A program made the position numbers and the translations under genes. From Candidatus Zhuqueibacterota bacterium (GTDB lineage: Bacteria; Zhuqueibacterota; Zhuqueibacteria; Residuimicrobiales; Oceaniaggregativiventaceae), in contig WJMF01000208.1 of NCBI GenBank assembly GCA_014728085.1, positions 62,001-126,000 of the forward strand: 64,000 bases of DNA, in the 5' to 3' direction. Under the pieces are notes generated by a model, which did not search any database, was not told where the DNA came from, and saw only the letters and a list, made by a program, of their open reading frames with translations. Of the stretch, positions 7,373-17,000 are shown in pieces. Numbering within the stretch: position 1 is the first letter of the stretch; each line of letters opens with the position of its first letter.

Positions 7373-9691
7373 TTATTTTTGGTTTACTATAAACACTTTT
7401 CCGCACATAAAGTCTGTGATCCAGATATTTCCGGATTGGTCTTTCTCGATGCGATTCAGGGAAAAGATTGCATCGCCATATTGTCCGTCCATGAAAAAGG
7501 AACTATTGCGGCTGTTAAATCGCGTGTCTCCAAAGGGATAAGATTCCTGAAGGCAGATTGTAAAGCGTTCCTTTTTCGGATCAAAGCGCATAACCGTCAA
7601 CTGGTCGGATGAATGGGACGTAATTAACAATGTCTTTCCCCACTTGAACAAGTTGTCGGGGTAGCCCGGCACCGGTAATGGATAGGTATTTACTTGGTTT
7701 TGCAGGATTTGCAGAGTATTGTCAAGATGATTGATAACAGCAAGGCTATTTTCGAACAGCAGTAGCGCTAATGGTCCTCTATCCGTGGGTATCTCTTTTT
7801 TGGCTTTGCTTGTTTTGTCTATTATCGATACAGAGTTGGAACCAAAGTTTGCAACGTAAATTTTTTCTTCGTCGAAAGCCAGGTCAGTTGCCGTCCGGCC
7901 GACCTTTTGCCGGTGGAGAAGGGCTTTGTTATGGGGGTCGATGATTTGTAAAATACTGGAAGCGGAATCTTTTTCACCAATGCGCAGCAGATAAAGATGG
8001 TCGGTCAGAGAATCGTATTTGATCGTCCTTTGAGTGGTTTCTCTGGTCACCGTATCAGGCAACACAATTCTTTTTCCAATATCAAAAAGCCGCACCGGGT
8101 CTTCAAGTGTTCCGATGAATTGAGGCTCTCTTCCCCAGTTGTTCTGTGTAAAATAGAGGGTATTGTTTTTATCGAGAGTCATATGCAGGGCCTGGCGGGG
8201 GATTCTGCGGTCATAGAGGTTTAAATCTTTGCGCCGGATCGTGAGGATGCCGTTTTTGGCATCCCAAATATAAACGGTTGGCCAATAGGATTGGTGCGCT
8301 CCATAAGCAAGGTAAATATCTCCATAACCGTTGTCGATAGCCCGTAGCGGAAAGTCGACGGGAAGTTGATGCAACTCGTGTGTTCCGTTAGCAAATATGC
8401 GGCAAAACTGATCTTCATTATTGAACACCAGAAAGGAGGTGGAGTCGAATTCGATCAAATCGACGGGGGCCCAGCCGGTTCTTATCTTTTCCATTTTTTC
8501 ACTGTCGGGGTGAAATACGGAAACGGCGGCTCCAAAGACTCCATTAACGGCGGTGGCGCCACGCAGAAAATAGATATTTTCGGATTTGGGATCAAAAACA
8601 GCAGAGAACATGTGGGGAAGAATTCCGAGTCCGGTGATGCGTCTTTTCAATTTTTTCGTATCGAGATCGATTATATCAATTTCGCCATGAGCCCAACTGA
8701 AATTATACAGAATGTTGTTCTTTTCATCGATGGCTGTGGCGTCATTTCCAAAGGTGGGTACGGCAATTTCTTCAATCCGGCCGCTATTTTTATAGTCAAC
8801 CAGGTGTATTGATGCGGCATTATCATAGGGGATGTAAATCTGATCGGTGGAATGATTATAGTTGATGCCCTGGCCTTCCCGATATCGCGGCAGTTCAACG
8901 ATAGTATCCTTGCCGTCGACCAGGTCGATTTTTGCCGCCTGAATCACGTGTCTGGTTTTGGTTTCGATCACAACATAGAGGGCATGGTTTTTCGAATTAT
9001 AGCCGGCAAGGTGCCAGCGGCTGGCTGGTTCGATATCCAGTTTTCGCGAATTGATCAGCCCGGCTGTTTTACCATCAAAAACATAAAGCATTGATTTTAA
9101 GCCATCTACAGCGATAACCTGTCCTGTGATACGATCTGAAATAACCTTGCGACGCGGCGGAGGCGGCGTAGCATTTAAATTTCTTCTGGTTTCCTCCTCG
9201 TCAACCCAGGGGAGTAATGAGAATTCTCTTTTGCCGGCATGATAGAACCCCAGCTCTTTGCTTTCCTGACCGGCCAGGAATACATTACCGCTGGTCTCGT
9301 CCACGGCAACAGACTCGAATTGTTTACCGGTTTCTATCGATATGCTGTTTTTTTTGTCGGGGTAAATAATGTGGAAACAATCTTTGGCGATAAGATAAAT
9401 GCAACCGGAATTGTGATCCAGTGTCATTGCTTCGGATTTGAGAAACTGCAGCGTTCTTTTGGCGACGGGGATATTTTGTACCGCATGCGTTCGGGTATCG
9501 ATCACTGATACCGATGACGAGAGTGCGTTTGCAGTGATAATACGATTTCTGCTGCTATCGACCATCATCAAGACGGGACCAATGCCGTTTATTTTCAGAT
9601 CCGGCTTGCAATCTATCGCCTGGGTTTTTAAAGATGCCGAAGCGATATAGCTGAGCAGGAAGATCAGGACAAGAGTCGTATATTTTTTCAT
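7373..9691 (-). CDS. Secreted beta-propeller protein (YncE/NHL-like repeats)
   Basis: A 772-residue protein beginning 'MKKYTTLVLIFLLSYIASASL', a clear Sec signal peptide. The longer track start at 9826 would place coding sequence across the promoter, and the ATG at 9691 has AGGT ahead, so 9691 is preferred. The body is made of repeating four-strand units with YVTN-type words such as 'KIYVANFGSNSVSIID' near residue 610, 'NVFLAGQESKELGFY' and 'GYGDIYLAYG', suggesting one or two seven-bladed propellers in the periplasm or outside the cell. No catalytic motif was found. It is co-oriented with, and 11 bp from, the MscS channel gene. Function is unknown; binding or surface sensing is only a guess. 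Confidence 0.75.
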   Translation of the reverse strand: MKKYTTLVLIFLLSYIASASLKTQAIDCKPDLKINGIGPVLMMVDSSRNRIITANALSSSVSVIDTRTHAVQNIPVAKRTLQFLKSEAMTLDHNSGCIYLIAKDCFHIIYPDKKNSISIETGKQFESVAVDETSGNVFLAGQESKELGFYHAGKREFSLLPWVDEEETRRNLNATPPPPRRKVISDRITGQVIAVDGLKSMLYVFDGKTAGLINSRKLDIEPASRWHLAGYNSKNHALYVVIETKTRHVIQAAKIDLVDGKDTIVELPRYREGQGINYNHSTDQIYIPYDNAASIHLVDYKNSGRIEEIAVPTFGNDATAIDEKNNILYNFSWAHGEIDIIDLDTKKLKRRITGLGILPHMFSAVFDPKSENIYFLRGATAVNGVFGAAVSVFHPDSEKMEKIRTGWAPVDLIEFDSTSFLVFNNEDQFCRIFANGTHELHQLPVDFPLRAIDNGYGDIYLAYGAHQSYWPTVYIWDAKNGILTIRRKDLNLYDRRIPRQALHMTLDKNNTLYFTQNNWGREPQFIGTLEDPVRLFDIGKRIVLPDTVTRETTQRTIKYDSLTDHLYLLRIGEKDSASSILQIIDPHNKALLHRQKVGRTATDLAFDEEKIYVANFGSNSVSIIDKTSKAKKEIPTDRGPLALLLFENSLAVINHLDNTLQILQNQVNTYPLPVPGYPDNLFKWGKTLLITSHSSDQLTVMRFDPKKERFTICLQESYPFGDTRFNSRNSSFFMDGQYGDAIFSLNRIEKDQSGNIWITDFMCGKVFIVNQK

Positions 9692-9788
9692 GGTGTACCT
9701 GTTTTTCTCCAAAAATATTAAATTTCTTCCAGTAATACAATATATAATCCATGTATCTGAACAATTTCCGCAACGATCAGTTAACAAC

Positions 9789-9817
9789 AGTATTTGGGTT
9801 GTAAACAGGATTGTCAA
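9789..9817 (-). promoter_or_regulatory. Putative sigma70-type promoter of the propeller-mscS pair
   Basis: On the minus strand TTGACA (9817-9812) is followed after 17 nt by AATACT (9794-9789). It lies about 100 bp upstream of the preferred start at 9691. The -35 is perfect and the -10 matches 4 of 6. Confidence 0.45.
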
Positions 9818-9856
9818 TATTGTCATTCGAAGACAAAAAAAAACATTAAATAGTGA

Positions 9857-9885
9857 TTGACAATAGAGAAATACCTCATTATTTT
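9857..9885 (+). promoter_or_regulatory. Putative sigma70-type promoter of the M1 peptidase operon
   Basis: TTGACA (9857-9862), a 17-nt spacer and TATTTT (9880-9885) lie 40-70 bp ahead of the preferred peptidase start at 9925. The track start at 9853 falls inside this promoter, which supports the later start. It faces away from the propeller promoter, giving a divergent control region. Confidence 0.5.
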
Positions 9886-9924
9886 ACATTTAAAGCATTC
9901 ATGATGTGGGATAGGAGAAATTAT

Positions 9925-12003
9925 ATGATGCACACCTTCAAGTGCGTTTTCTTGCTGATTTTTTTCTTTGCGATGGGAAACGCTCAACCGGTACTGTTCG
10001 AAACACCGCTTAGTCCCCGTATCGCCAATTATGATATCGATGTCCGGCTGCAGCCGGAATCAAATTCATTGCAGGCCAAACAAACCCTCTATTGGGAGAA
10101 CACCAGTCAGGAAGATGTGACGGAATTGCGTTTTCATATGTATCTCAATGCCTTTAGAAACAATCAATCCACCTTTCTGCAATACTCCCGTAAAAAAAGG
10201 GATAAAGAAGAATGGGGCTATATTAAGATCGATTCTCTTTGGGATACGAAAGCTCTGGTACTGCCTGATCAAATGGAATATATACAACCCGATGACGACA
10301 ACAAACATGATAAAACGGTTTTAAGAGTTCCGCTGCGCCGCGCATTGAGACCGGGAGAAAAGTTAATGTTGAACTTTATTTTTACCTCGAAATTGCCGGA
10401 ACCACCGATCGCCCGCACCGGAGCAAGCGATGATTTTTATATGGTGGGACAATGGTTTCCCAAAATCGGTGTTCTTCAAAACGGTGAATGGAACTGCCAC
10501 CAATTTCACAGGAATTCCGAATTTTTTGCTGATTTTGGCGTTTACAATGTGCGCATTACCGTTCCCAAAGACTGGATCGTGGGAGCAACAGGCATACTGG
10601 TGGAAAAGACGACAAATGAAGACGGCACGGTTATTCATTATTATCATGCCGAGGATGTTCACGATTTCGCCTGGACCACAAGTCCCAATTTTGTAGAATT
10701 TTCGGGAGAGGCCGATGATGTGGAAATTCGGGTATTGATGGCGCCTGAGCACCGCGGCCAGGGAAAGCGGTTTCTGAAAGCCGCTCAGATTGCAGTGCAA
10801 ACGTTTCAGGAATGGTATGGTGATTATCCTTATCCAAATTTAACCGTGGTCGATCCAAAGCCGGATGCCATGAGAGCTGGTGGCATGGAATATCCCACCC
10901 TTATTACCGCCGTCACGCTTTATGGATTACCAAAAGGGTTCAAGTTTGTGGAGCAGGTTATTATTCACGAATTCGGGCACAATTACTGGTATGGAATGGT
11001 GGCGTCTAATGAATTTGAAGAAAGTTGGATCGATGAGGGAGTAAACTCTTATGTGGAATCGAGAATAATGCGTGAGCATTATGGTGAATCCACCAGCTTT
11101 ATCGATTTTTGCGGCATCCGCATCGGTGAGACGGATTATCATCGCAGCGCGTATCTGAATTATAAAAATTATGATCCCACCGTGCGAAAAGCATGGGAAT
11201 ATTATTCGGGTAGCAGTTATACCATAAATTCTTATTCCAGGCCGGTTGTATTTTTAACGACGCTGGAAAATTATCTGGGTGATAAAGTGATGCGCCAAAT
11301 TTTGGAAACCTTTTTCCGGGAATACAAGTTTAAACATCCCAAAACAGAGGATTTTATCAAAGTGGCGAACAAGGTTTCCGGACAGGATCTGGACTGGTTT
11401 TTCGAGCAGGCTTTGTTTACCAACAATGTTCTTGATTATAGCGTGTCTTATCTGTCCAGTCGTGAGGTAAAAAACAGCTATGGGTATGATTTCAACTATA
11501 AGATCGGTTCTGATTCCCTGGCAGAAAAATCGAGTGATACGGTGATGTCCGATTCTTCAGCAGACAGTAAAAGGGATACCCTGCATCTTTCAATGGAGAG
11601 TGATGTAACACTTCAAGTGGACAGCACGATTTCCATGCAAGGCGCCAGGCTGGATACTATGAAATCAAGCGAAGAGGATACCACCCTTTATCACACCGTT
11701 ATAAAGGTCAGAAGAGTGGGAGATTTTGTTTTTCCCGTTGAGCTGGAGTTTGTGTTTACAGAGGATGACACGGTTACAGAAAAATGGGATGGCAAGGAAC
11801 TGTGGACACAATTTGAATATTTAAAACCGCAACAATTGATATCCGCAACTGTTGATCCGGAACGAAAAATCGTACTCGATGTCAATATCACCAATAACAG
11901 TAAGATGAGGGAAGAAAGTAAACTGGGGCCCAGAAAAATCGGTGCAAGATTGCTGTTTTGGATGCAGAATTTATTAGAGTTGCCCGCTCTTTTACATCTT
12001 TGA
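9925..12003 (+). CDS. M1-family zinc aminopeptidase-like metallopeptidase, secreted
   Basis: The preferred start (ATG 9925, or the adjacent ATG 9928) follows TAGGAGA and gives a signal peptide 'HTFKCVFLLIFFFAMGNAQ', so the enzyme is exported. The M1 fold is seen as an N-terminal beta domain, then the gluzincin zinc site 'HEFGHNYWYG' near residue 348 with the third ligand in 'NEFEESWIDEG' about 20 residues on. This is HExxH with an intervening aromatic-rich block as in the M1 peptidases common in Bacteroidota. The C-terminal part has a low-complexity Ser/Asp-rich stretch (about 535-590) before a final beta domain. It would trim peptides from their N-termini. The following membrane-protein gene begins 29 bp downstream, so an operon is likely. 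Confidence 0.9.
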   Translation: MMHTFKCVFLLIFFFAMGNAQPVLFETPLSPRIANYDIDVRLQPESNSLQAKQTLYWENTSQEDVTELRFHMYLNAFRNNQSTFLQYSRKKRDKEEWGYIKIDSLWDTKALVLPDQMEYIQPDDDNKHDKTVLRVPLRRALRPGEKLMLNFIFTSKLPEPPIARTGASDDFYMVGQWFPKIGVLQNGEWNCHQFHRNSEFFADFGVYNVRITVPKDWIVGATGILVEKTTNEDGTVIHYYHAEDVHDFAWTTSPNFVEFSGEADDVEIRVLMAPEHRGQGKRFLKAAQIAVQTFQEWYGDYPYPNLTVVDPKPDAMRAGGMEYPTLITAVTLYGLPKGFKFVEQVIIHEFGHNYWYGMVASNEFEESWIDEGVNSYVESRIMREHYGESTSFIDFCGIRIGETDYHRSAYLNYKNYDPTVRKAWEYYSGSSYTINSYSRPVVFLTTLENYLGDKVMRQILETFFREYKFKHPKTEDFIKVANKVSGQDLDWFFEQALFTNNVLDYSVSYLSSREVKNSYGYDFNYKIGSDSLAEKSSDTVMSDSSADSKRDTLHLSMESDVTLQVDSTISMQGARLDTMKSSEEDTTLYHTVIKVRRVGDFVFPVELEFVFTEDDTVTEKWDGKELWTQFEYLKPQQLISATVDPERKIVLDVNITNNSKMREESKLGPRKIGARLLFWMQNLLELPALLHL

Positions 12004-12032
12004 TCTGTTGATTAAACTCTTGAGGGAGACAT

Positions 12033-12896
12033 ATGGTTATCGACTGTTTGAAATCCGGATTTTATAAAGCCTGGCGCCAGAAAAGAATGATCCTTTTGTT
12101 TTATGTTTTTAACCTTTTTTTCGCCTATTTGCTTTTTGCTCCTGTTTTTTACCGCTTGAAGGCATTTCTCGGCGATAGCACGATGAATGAAATTCTGGGT
12201 GGAAAGATGGATATGGGATTCTTGTTTGAGTTTTTGCATTACAAGGGAGACGGTTTGTTCGCCCATGTGCTCATCCCTGTCGTCGTCTACTTGTTTATCT
12301 CATTATTTCTATCCGGTGGTGCATTGACGGTTTTTGCCAGCCATAATAAAGGAACGTTACAACATGCTTTTTGGGGTGGGGGAGCACAATATTTTGCAAG
12401 ATTTATCAGGCTTTTTTTCTGGAGCCTGATTATTCTCGTTGCGCTGTTGTTTGTTCCCTGGGGCCTTTTTACATTCCTACAGAAAGCCATTTGGGGAGGG
12501 GATCCCTCCCAGGTGATCATTGTATGGGGATTTTTTGTTAAATTGTTTGTAACCATAATCCTGGTGCTCGTCTATGCCATGATTGTCGATTATGCCCGTA
12601 TCCGGACCGTCTTAAATGATGAGAAAAAAATGAGAGTCATGATTTATCAGTCCCTTGTTTTTGTCTTTGCAAATTTTGTCAAGACATTTTCACTCACGGC
12701 TCTCTTCTTTTTCATCGGTCTGGTATGGCTGGTTGTCTATAATCTGATCGCAGATTTTTTTATTGCTCCGGATGCTCTTGTGATCGCTTTTCTGATTGTG
12801 ACCCAACAGATTTACATCATTGCCAGAGTCTATTTGAAACTCGGCAGATATGCCGCTGAAATGGACCTTTATGATTCGCTCTCGTTCAGCAGTTAG
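12033..12896 (+). CDS. Six-helix integral membrane protein of unknown function
   Basis: A 287-residue protein not recognised as a named family. Hydrophobic stretches lie near residues 18-38, 78-105, 125-150, 163-190, 205-235 and 245-267, giving about six membrane helices, with a short basic N-terminus 'KAWRQKR' suggesting a cytoplasmic start. The ATG follows GAGGGAGAC, a strong ribosome-binding site. It sits between an exported M1 peptidase (29 bp upstream) and an exported CBM9-like protein (8 bp downstream), so all three are probably one transcript. No transport or catalytic signature was seen. A role linked to the two exported partners is inferred from context only. Confidence 0.7.
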   Translation: MVIDCLKSGFYKAWRQKRMILLFYVFNLFFAYLLFAPVFYRLKAFLGDSTMNEILGGKMDMGFLFEFLHYKGDGLFAHVLIPVVVYLFISLFLSGGALTVFASHNKGTLQHAFWGGGAQYFARFIRLFFWSLIILVALLFVPWGLFTFLQKAIWGGDPSQVIIVWGFFVKLFVTIILVLVYAMIVDYARIRTVLNDEKKMRVMIYQSLVFVFANFVKTFSLTALFFFIGLVWLVVYNLIADFFIAPDALVIAFLIVTQQIYIIARVYLKLGRYAAEMDLYDSLSFSS

Positions 12897-12904
12897 GTGT
12901 TATC

Positions 12905-13645
12905 ATGAAACAGTTTGTTTTCTTAATTTTAGCTCTGGGATTATGTATGGCGCAACACATGGATCAGACATCTGAAACACTGCCGCTTTATAGTTGTAAA
13001 AAAATTGATCGAAACCTGAACCTTGACGGAGCACTCGGAGATCGTTTATGGACCCTGGCGACACCGGTCTCCATGAGGGAGACGGTAAGCGGTAAACGAG
13101 GTCGCTTTGAAACCAAGGTGCGTTTGTTGTATAACAACCAATATTTGTATGTTGGATTCGAGTGCGAAGACACATATGTTTGGGGAACCCACACCAAGCG
13201 GGATGCTCCGATTTACGATGAGGAATGCGTGGAAGTCTTTCTCGATCCGGCAAATAGCGGGTTTTGTTATTTCGAGCTTAACCTGAGCCCCAAAAATGTC
13301 CTATACGATGCTTTTGTTCTCACCGCCAGAACAGAAAAATCCCCGGGGGCGAAGATCGTGCCGCTTTTTTCCTATGATATGGAAGGATTGATAACCCGAA
13401 CGCATATTGAGGGAGAAGCGGATAAACCCGGAAAGGCAAAGGGCTGGACGGCTGAATATGCTGTTCCTTTTACCGAATGCCTGGGGGCGCCGCATCTGCC
13501 GCCAAAATCCGGAGACAGGTGGCGGGTTAATTTATACCGGATTGATTCTGTAAAAAAGGGTGAACAGACCCTCTATGCCTGGAATCCGACCGGCTATCTC
13601 AAGTTTCATATACCATGGCGGTATGGGATTTTGCACTTTGAGTAA
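12905..13645 (+). CDS. Exported CBM9-like carbohydrate-binding domain protein
   Basis: A 246-residue protein with signal peptide 'MKQFVFLILALGLCMAQ' followed by one beta-sandwich domain. The pattern 'DRNLNLDGALGDRLWTLATP' then 'VRLLYNNQYLYVGFECED' and 'DEECVEVFLDP' matches the CBM9-like (DOMON-related) domain found in exported sugar- or haem-binding proteins. The conserved end 'WTAEYAVPF...GDRWRVNLYRID' is also typical. It would bind a sugar or glycan outside the cytoplasm; no catalytic domain is attached. It is the third gene of the M1 peptidase operon, only 8 bp after the membrane-protein stop. The ligand cannot be told from sequence. Confidence 0.8.
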   Translation: MKQFVFLILALGLCMAQHMDQTSETLPLYSCKKIDRNLNLDGALGDRLWTLATPVSMRETVSGKRGRFETKVRLLYNNQYLYVGFECEDTYVWGTHTKRDAPIYDEECVEVFLDPANSGFCYFELNLSPKNVLYDAFVLTARTEKSPGAKIVPLFSYDMEGLITRTHIEGEADKPGKAKGWTAEYAVPFTECLGAPHLPPKSGDRWRVNLYRIDSVKKGEQTLYAWNPTGYLKFHIPWRYGILHFE

Positions 13646-14036
13646 CACCAGACCCCACCATCGCTCAGCATAAACCGTGACACCTGCCGTGCCGGGAGAA
13701 CCATGGGAAGGCGGGGGCGAATTTATGCCCGGATTGTCAGGATTTATTACCCAGACAAGTCAATATGACCTTATCAAGCGAGTATTTTTATTCCTGCCAG
13801 TGGTTTCTTTTGTCCCCTTGATGCAACACCAGGTGGTGCCTAAATGTAACAATTTTATGGCAGAGACAGTATTATTCCAATCCCCCCCCGTAAAGAACCA
13901 ATCCCGTCTTTATTAAGTCCTTATAAAACAGAACCCCATAGTATTTTTGCCGATGGGTCTGTTATTTTACCTGCTGGTACAATTTTTGGATAACTGTAAC
14001 AGAATGGTTTCATCAACCCCCTTTTTGAGGATTATT
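13646..14036. other. 391-bp intergenic gap, unexplained
   Basis: No supported gene. The tracked 79-residue ORF (13677-13916) has no recognisable domain and no good ribosome-binding site. Features seen: a GC-rich patch around 13685-13735, unlike its surroundings; a small CACCA/TGGTG hairpin around 13830; and an imperfect hairpin (13927-13939 with 13953-13963, 2-nt bulge) followed by a short T-rich run, possibly a terminator or leader structure. It presumably also contains the promoter of the S8 peptidase pair. I compared the GC-rich patch with c-di-GMP and other riboswitch cores and found no convincing match. Confidence 0.4.
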
Positions 14037-17000
14037 ATGAAATTGGCAAGGATTCTATTTTTTCTGATCTTTTTTGTAATGTTTACATCGGGATCATTTG
14101 CACAGATCGAATTAAATGAAAACAGCAAAGAACAAATCAGAAATTTAGCTGAAAAACTCGAACAGAAATTAAGGCAACAAAAATCAGAGGCATTACAGCA
14201 AGCTCAGTCGAAGGGTTATGTGGTACGGGCTTTTTTGCGTTCCGGTAAATTGGTCGAGTTAATGAAGGTTATGGATGGTTTTCCCCTCTATTACGCAACC
14301 GATAATTTAATAGCAGCGCAGACCGTTTCCACGGATTCGGTTTGGAACCAGGGGTATACGGGCTCCGGTATGCTCGTCGGTGAATGGGACGGGGGAGATG
14401 TGCGAGCCAGCCATCAGGAGCTGAGCGGTCGCGTCGTGGATGGAGATGAGGTAACCTCTCTGGTGCCTCACTCGACTCAGGTGGCGGGGGTTCTCATCGC
14501 TGCAGGCGTGAATTCAAATGCGAGGGGAATGGCTTCAGCGGCAACCCTTCATGCCTATGACTGGAATCAGGATACCGCGGAGATGGCTTTGGCTGCGGCG
14601 GATGACGGATTGATGCTATCCAACCATTCGTATGGATTAATCACCGGCTGGAGTTATGGTGATTATCTGGGGTTGGGCGAGGCGAATTGGTACTGGTTCG
14701 GAGATGTGGATGTGGATGTTAATGAATCGGTTTATTTCGGCTGGTATGGAGGGCAAGCTCAGACCATTGATGATCTTGCCTTTACCGCTCCATATTATCT
14801 CATGGTATATGCCGCCGGCAATGACCGCGGAGAGGGCCCGGCGGGCGCGGTTAACCATTATGCATGGAGCAGTGCTCTGGGAAGCTGGGTTTGGTTCGAG
14901 TCCGTGTCCCGGCCCGTGGATGGCGCGTATGATTGTTTGAGCGGTGCAAGTGTGGCTAAAAACAATTTGGTCGTAGGCGCTGTTGATGATATACCGGGAG
15001 GGTATACACAAGTCAGCGACGTTGTCATGACGGATTTTAGCTGTTGGGGGGCGGTTGATGATGGCCGCATTAAACCCGACCTGGTCGGGAACGGCGTTGA
15101 GCTCTGGACACCTCATTCCGGTACGGATGCCTCTTATGCGCTGGGCACCGGAACGTCCTTTGCCGCTCCCAACGTGACCGGTTCTTTGGTTCTCTTGCAG
15201 GCGTATTACCACTCGAGTCATAATCCCGATTGGATGAAATCTGCAACCTTAAAAGCATTGTCGATTCATACTGCAGATAAAGCCGGCGCAAATAGCGGTC
15301 CCGATTATCAATTCGGCTGGGGCTTGCTCAACACCAAATCGGCTTATGATCATATCCAAAAAGACATATCTCGGGGTCACCATATACAGGAACACAGTCT
15401 CAATGACGGAGAAAGCATTTCTCTCAGTTACTATGCATCGGGCGATGAGGATATCAAGGTTACCATGGTATGGACCGATCCTGCAGCAACGCCGGTTGAT
15501 CCCAACCAGCTCGACAATCCATCTCCGGTGCTGATTAATGACCTGGATATTATTCTGCAAAATGCAGCGATTCAATATATGCCCTGGGTTCTGGACAAAG
15601 ACAATCCGTCAAATGCGGCCACGACCGGGGATAATACAGTCGATAATGTCGAGCAGGTTTTTATTTCCAACCCCGCTCCCGGAATCTATACCCTTCAAAT
15701 TACCCATAAAGGCACGCTTGAAAATGGCAGTCAGGATTTTTCTCTGGTGTTGTCCGGCATGTATGATGCTGATTTTGGCGATGCGCCGGACTCACCCTAT
15801 CCGACGCTGTTGTCTAATAACGGTGCCCGTCATCAACTCGACAATCAAACCTATCTGGGATCACATGTTGATGCAGAACTTGATGCTTCACCGGACACCC
15901 ATAGCCTGGGAGATGACAGGGCCGGGACATCCGATGACGAGGATGGCATTGTCTTCGATTCTGCACTGGTACCCGGCACAACGGCAAATATAACCGTAAC
16001 AGCTTCAGTGGCCGGTAAATTGAATGCCTGGATCGATTTTGATCTCAATGGAGTATGGGATGGTGATGAACAGATTTTCACCGATGAAGATCTGGTTAGC
16101 GGCGCCAACACAAAAACGTTTACCGTTCCGGCAGACGCTGTTCTGGATATTACTTTTGCACGGTTCCGTTTCAATCTCAGTGGCGGGCTTTTGGCGTCAG
16201 GCAATGCATCTGAAGGGGAAGTGGAAGATTACCAGGTCAGCATTCAGAGTGGCGGTGAAGCGGATTTTGATTTGGACGGAATCCCCAATGCCGCGGAAGG
16301 GGAAAACGATCGTGATAGCGATGGCGTTCCCAACAACCTGGATTACGATCCCACCGGATATTTTTATGATCAATCCAGCGGTGAAATTATCGCCGGCGGA
16401 CAAATTACGGTTGATCCGTCTTCACCAGTGACTATCGCGGAAGATGGATCCGAAGGATTTTATCAATTCTACACCGATGGTACGCCGGGAAGCTATGCGC
16501 TGCAGGTTGTTCCTCCCCCCAACTATGAGCTCAGTACAACCTGTTTAGCTTCAACGGGCTCGTTTGATCCGACCGGATTATCCAATCCGGTGGTTTTGGG
16601 AGCAGGAGAAAACGACGATACAGGATTTATTGGCAATTACGATTGTGCCGACAATACCTATTATTTTTCCTTTGACCTGGCCGCAGGAGACCCGATTATT
16701 ATCAACAATAATATTCCGTTAAACTATCTGATTCCGATAGAACTTTCCTCATTTACGGCAGAATGCGTTAACGGGACGGTTGAATTGCAGTGGATCACGC
16801 AGAGCGAGACGGAAAACATGGGTTTTTATTTGTTCCGGGCCGAATCGCAAGACGGAAATTATCAACGCATCACATCGACTTTAATATCCGGCCGGGGCAA
16901 TAGTCAAAGCGTAAACCGCTATGAATATACAGATCAAAACGTTCAGAATGGTCAAATCTATTATTATCAGCTTGCGGATATCGATTTTCATGGCCGCATG

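Noticed and set aside
13670-13740. c-di-GMP or other known riboswitch in the GC-rich patch
   Set aside because: A few G-rich words look similar, but the conserved core order is missing.
13677-13916. 79-residue ORF in the 13.6-14.0 kb gap
   Set aside because: No family match by eye and no convincing ribosome-binding site; composition looks non-coding.
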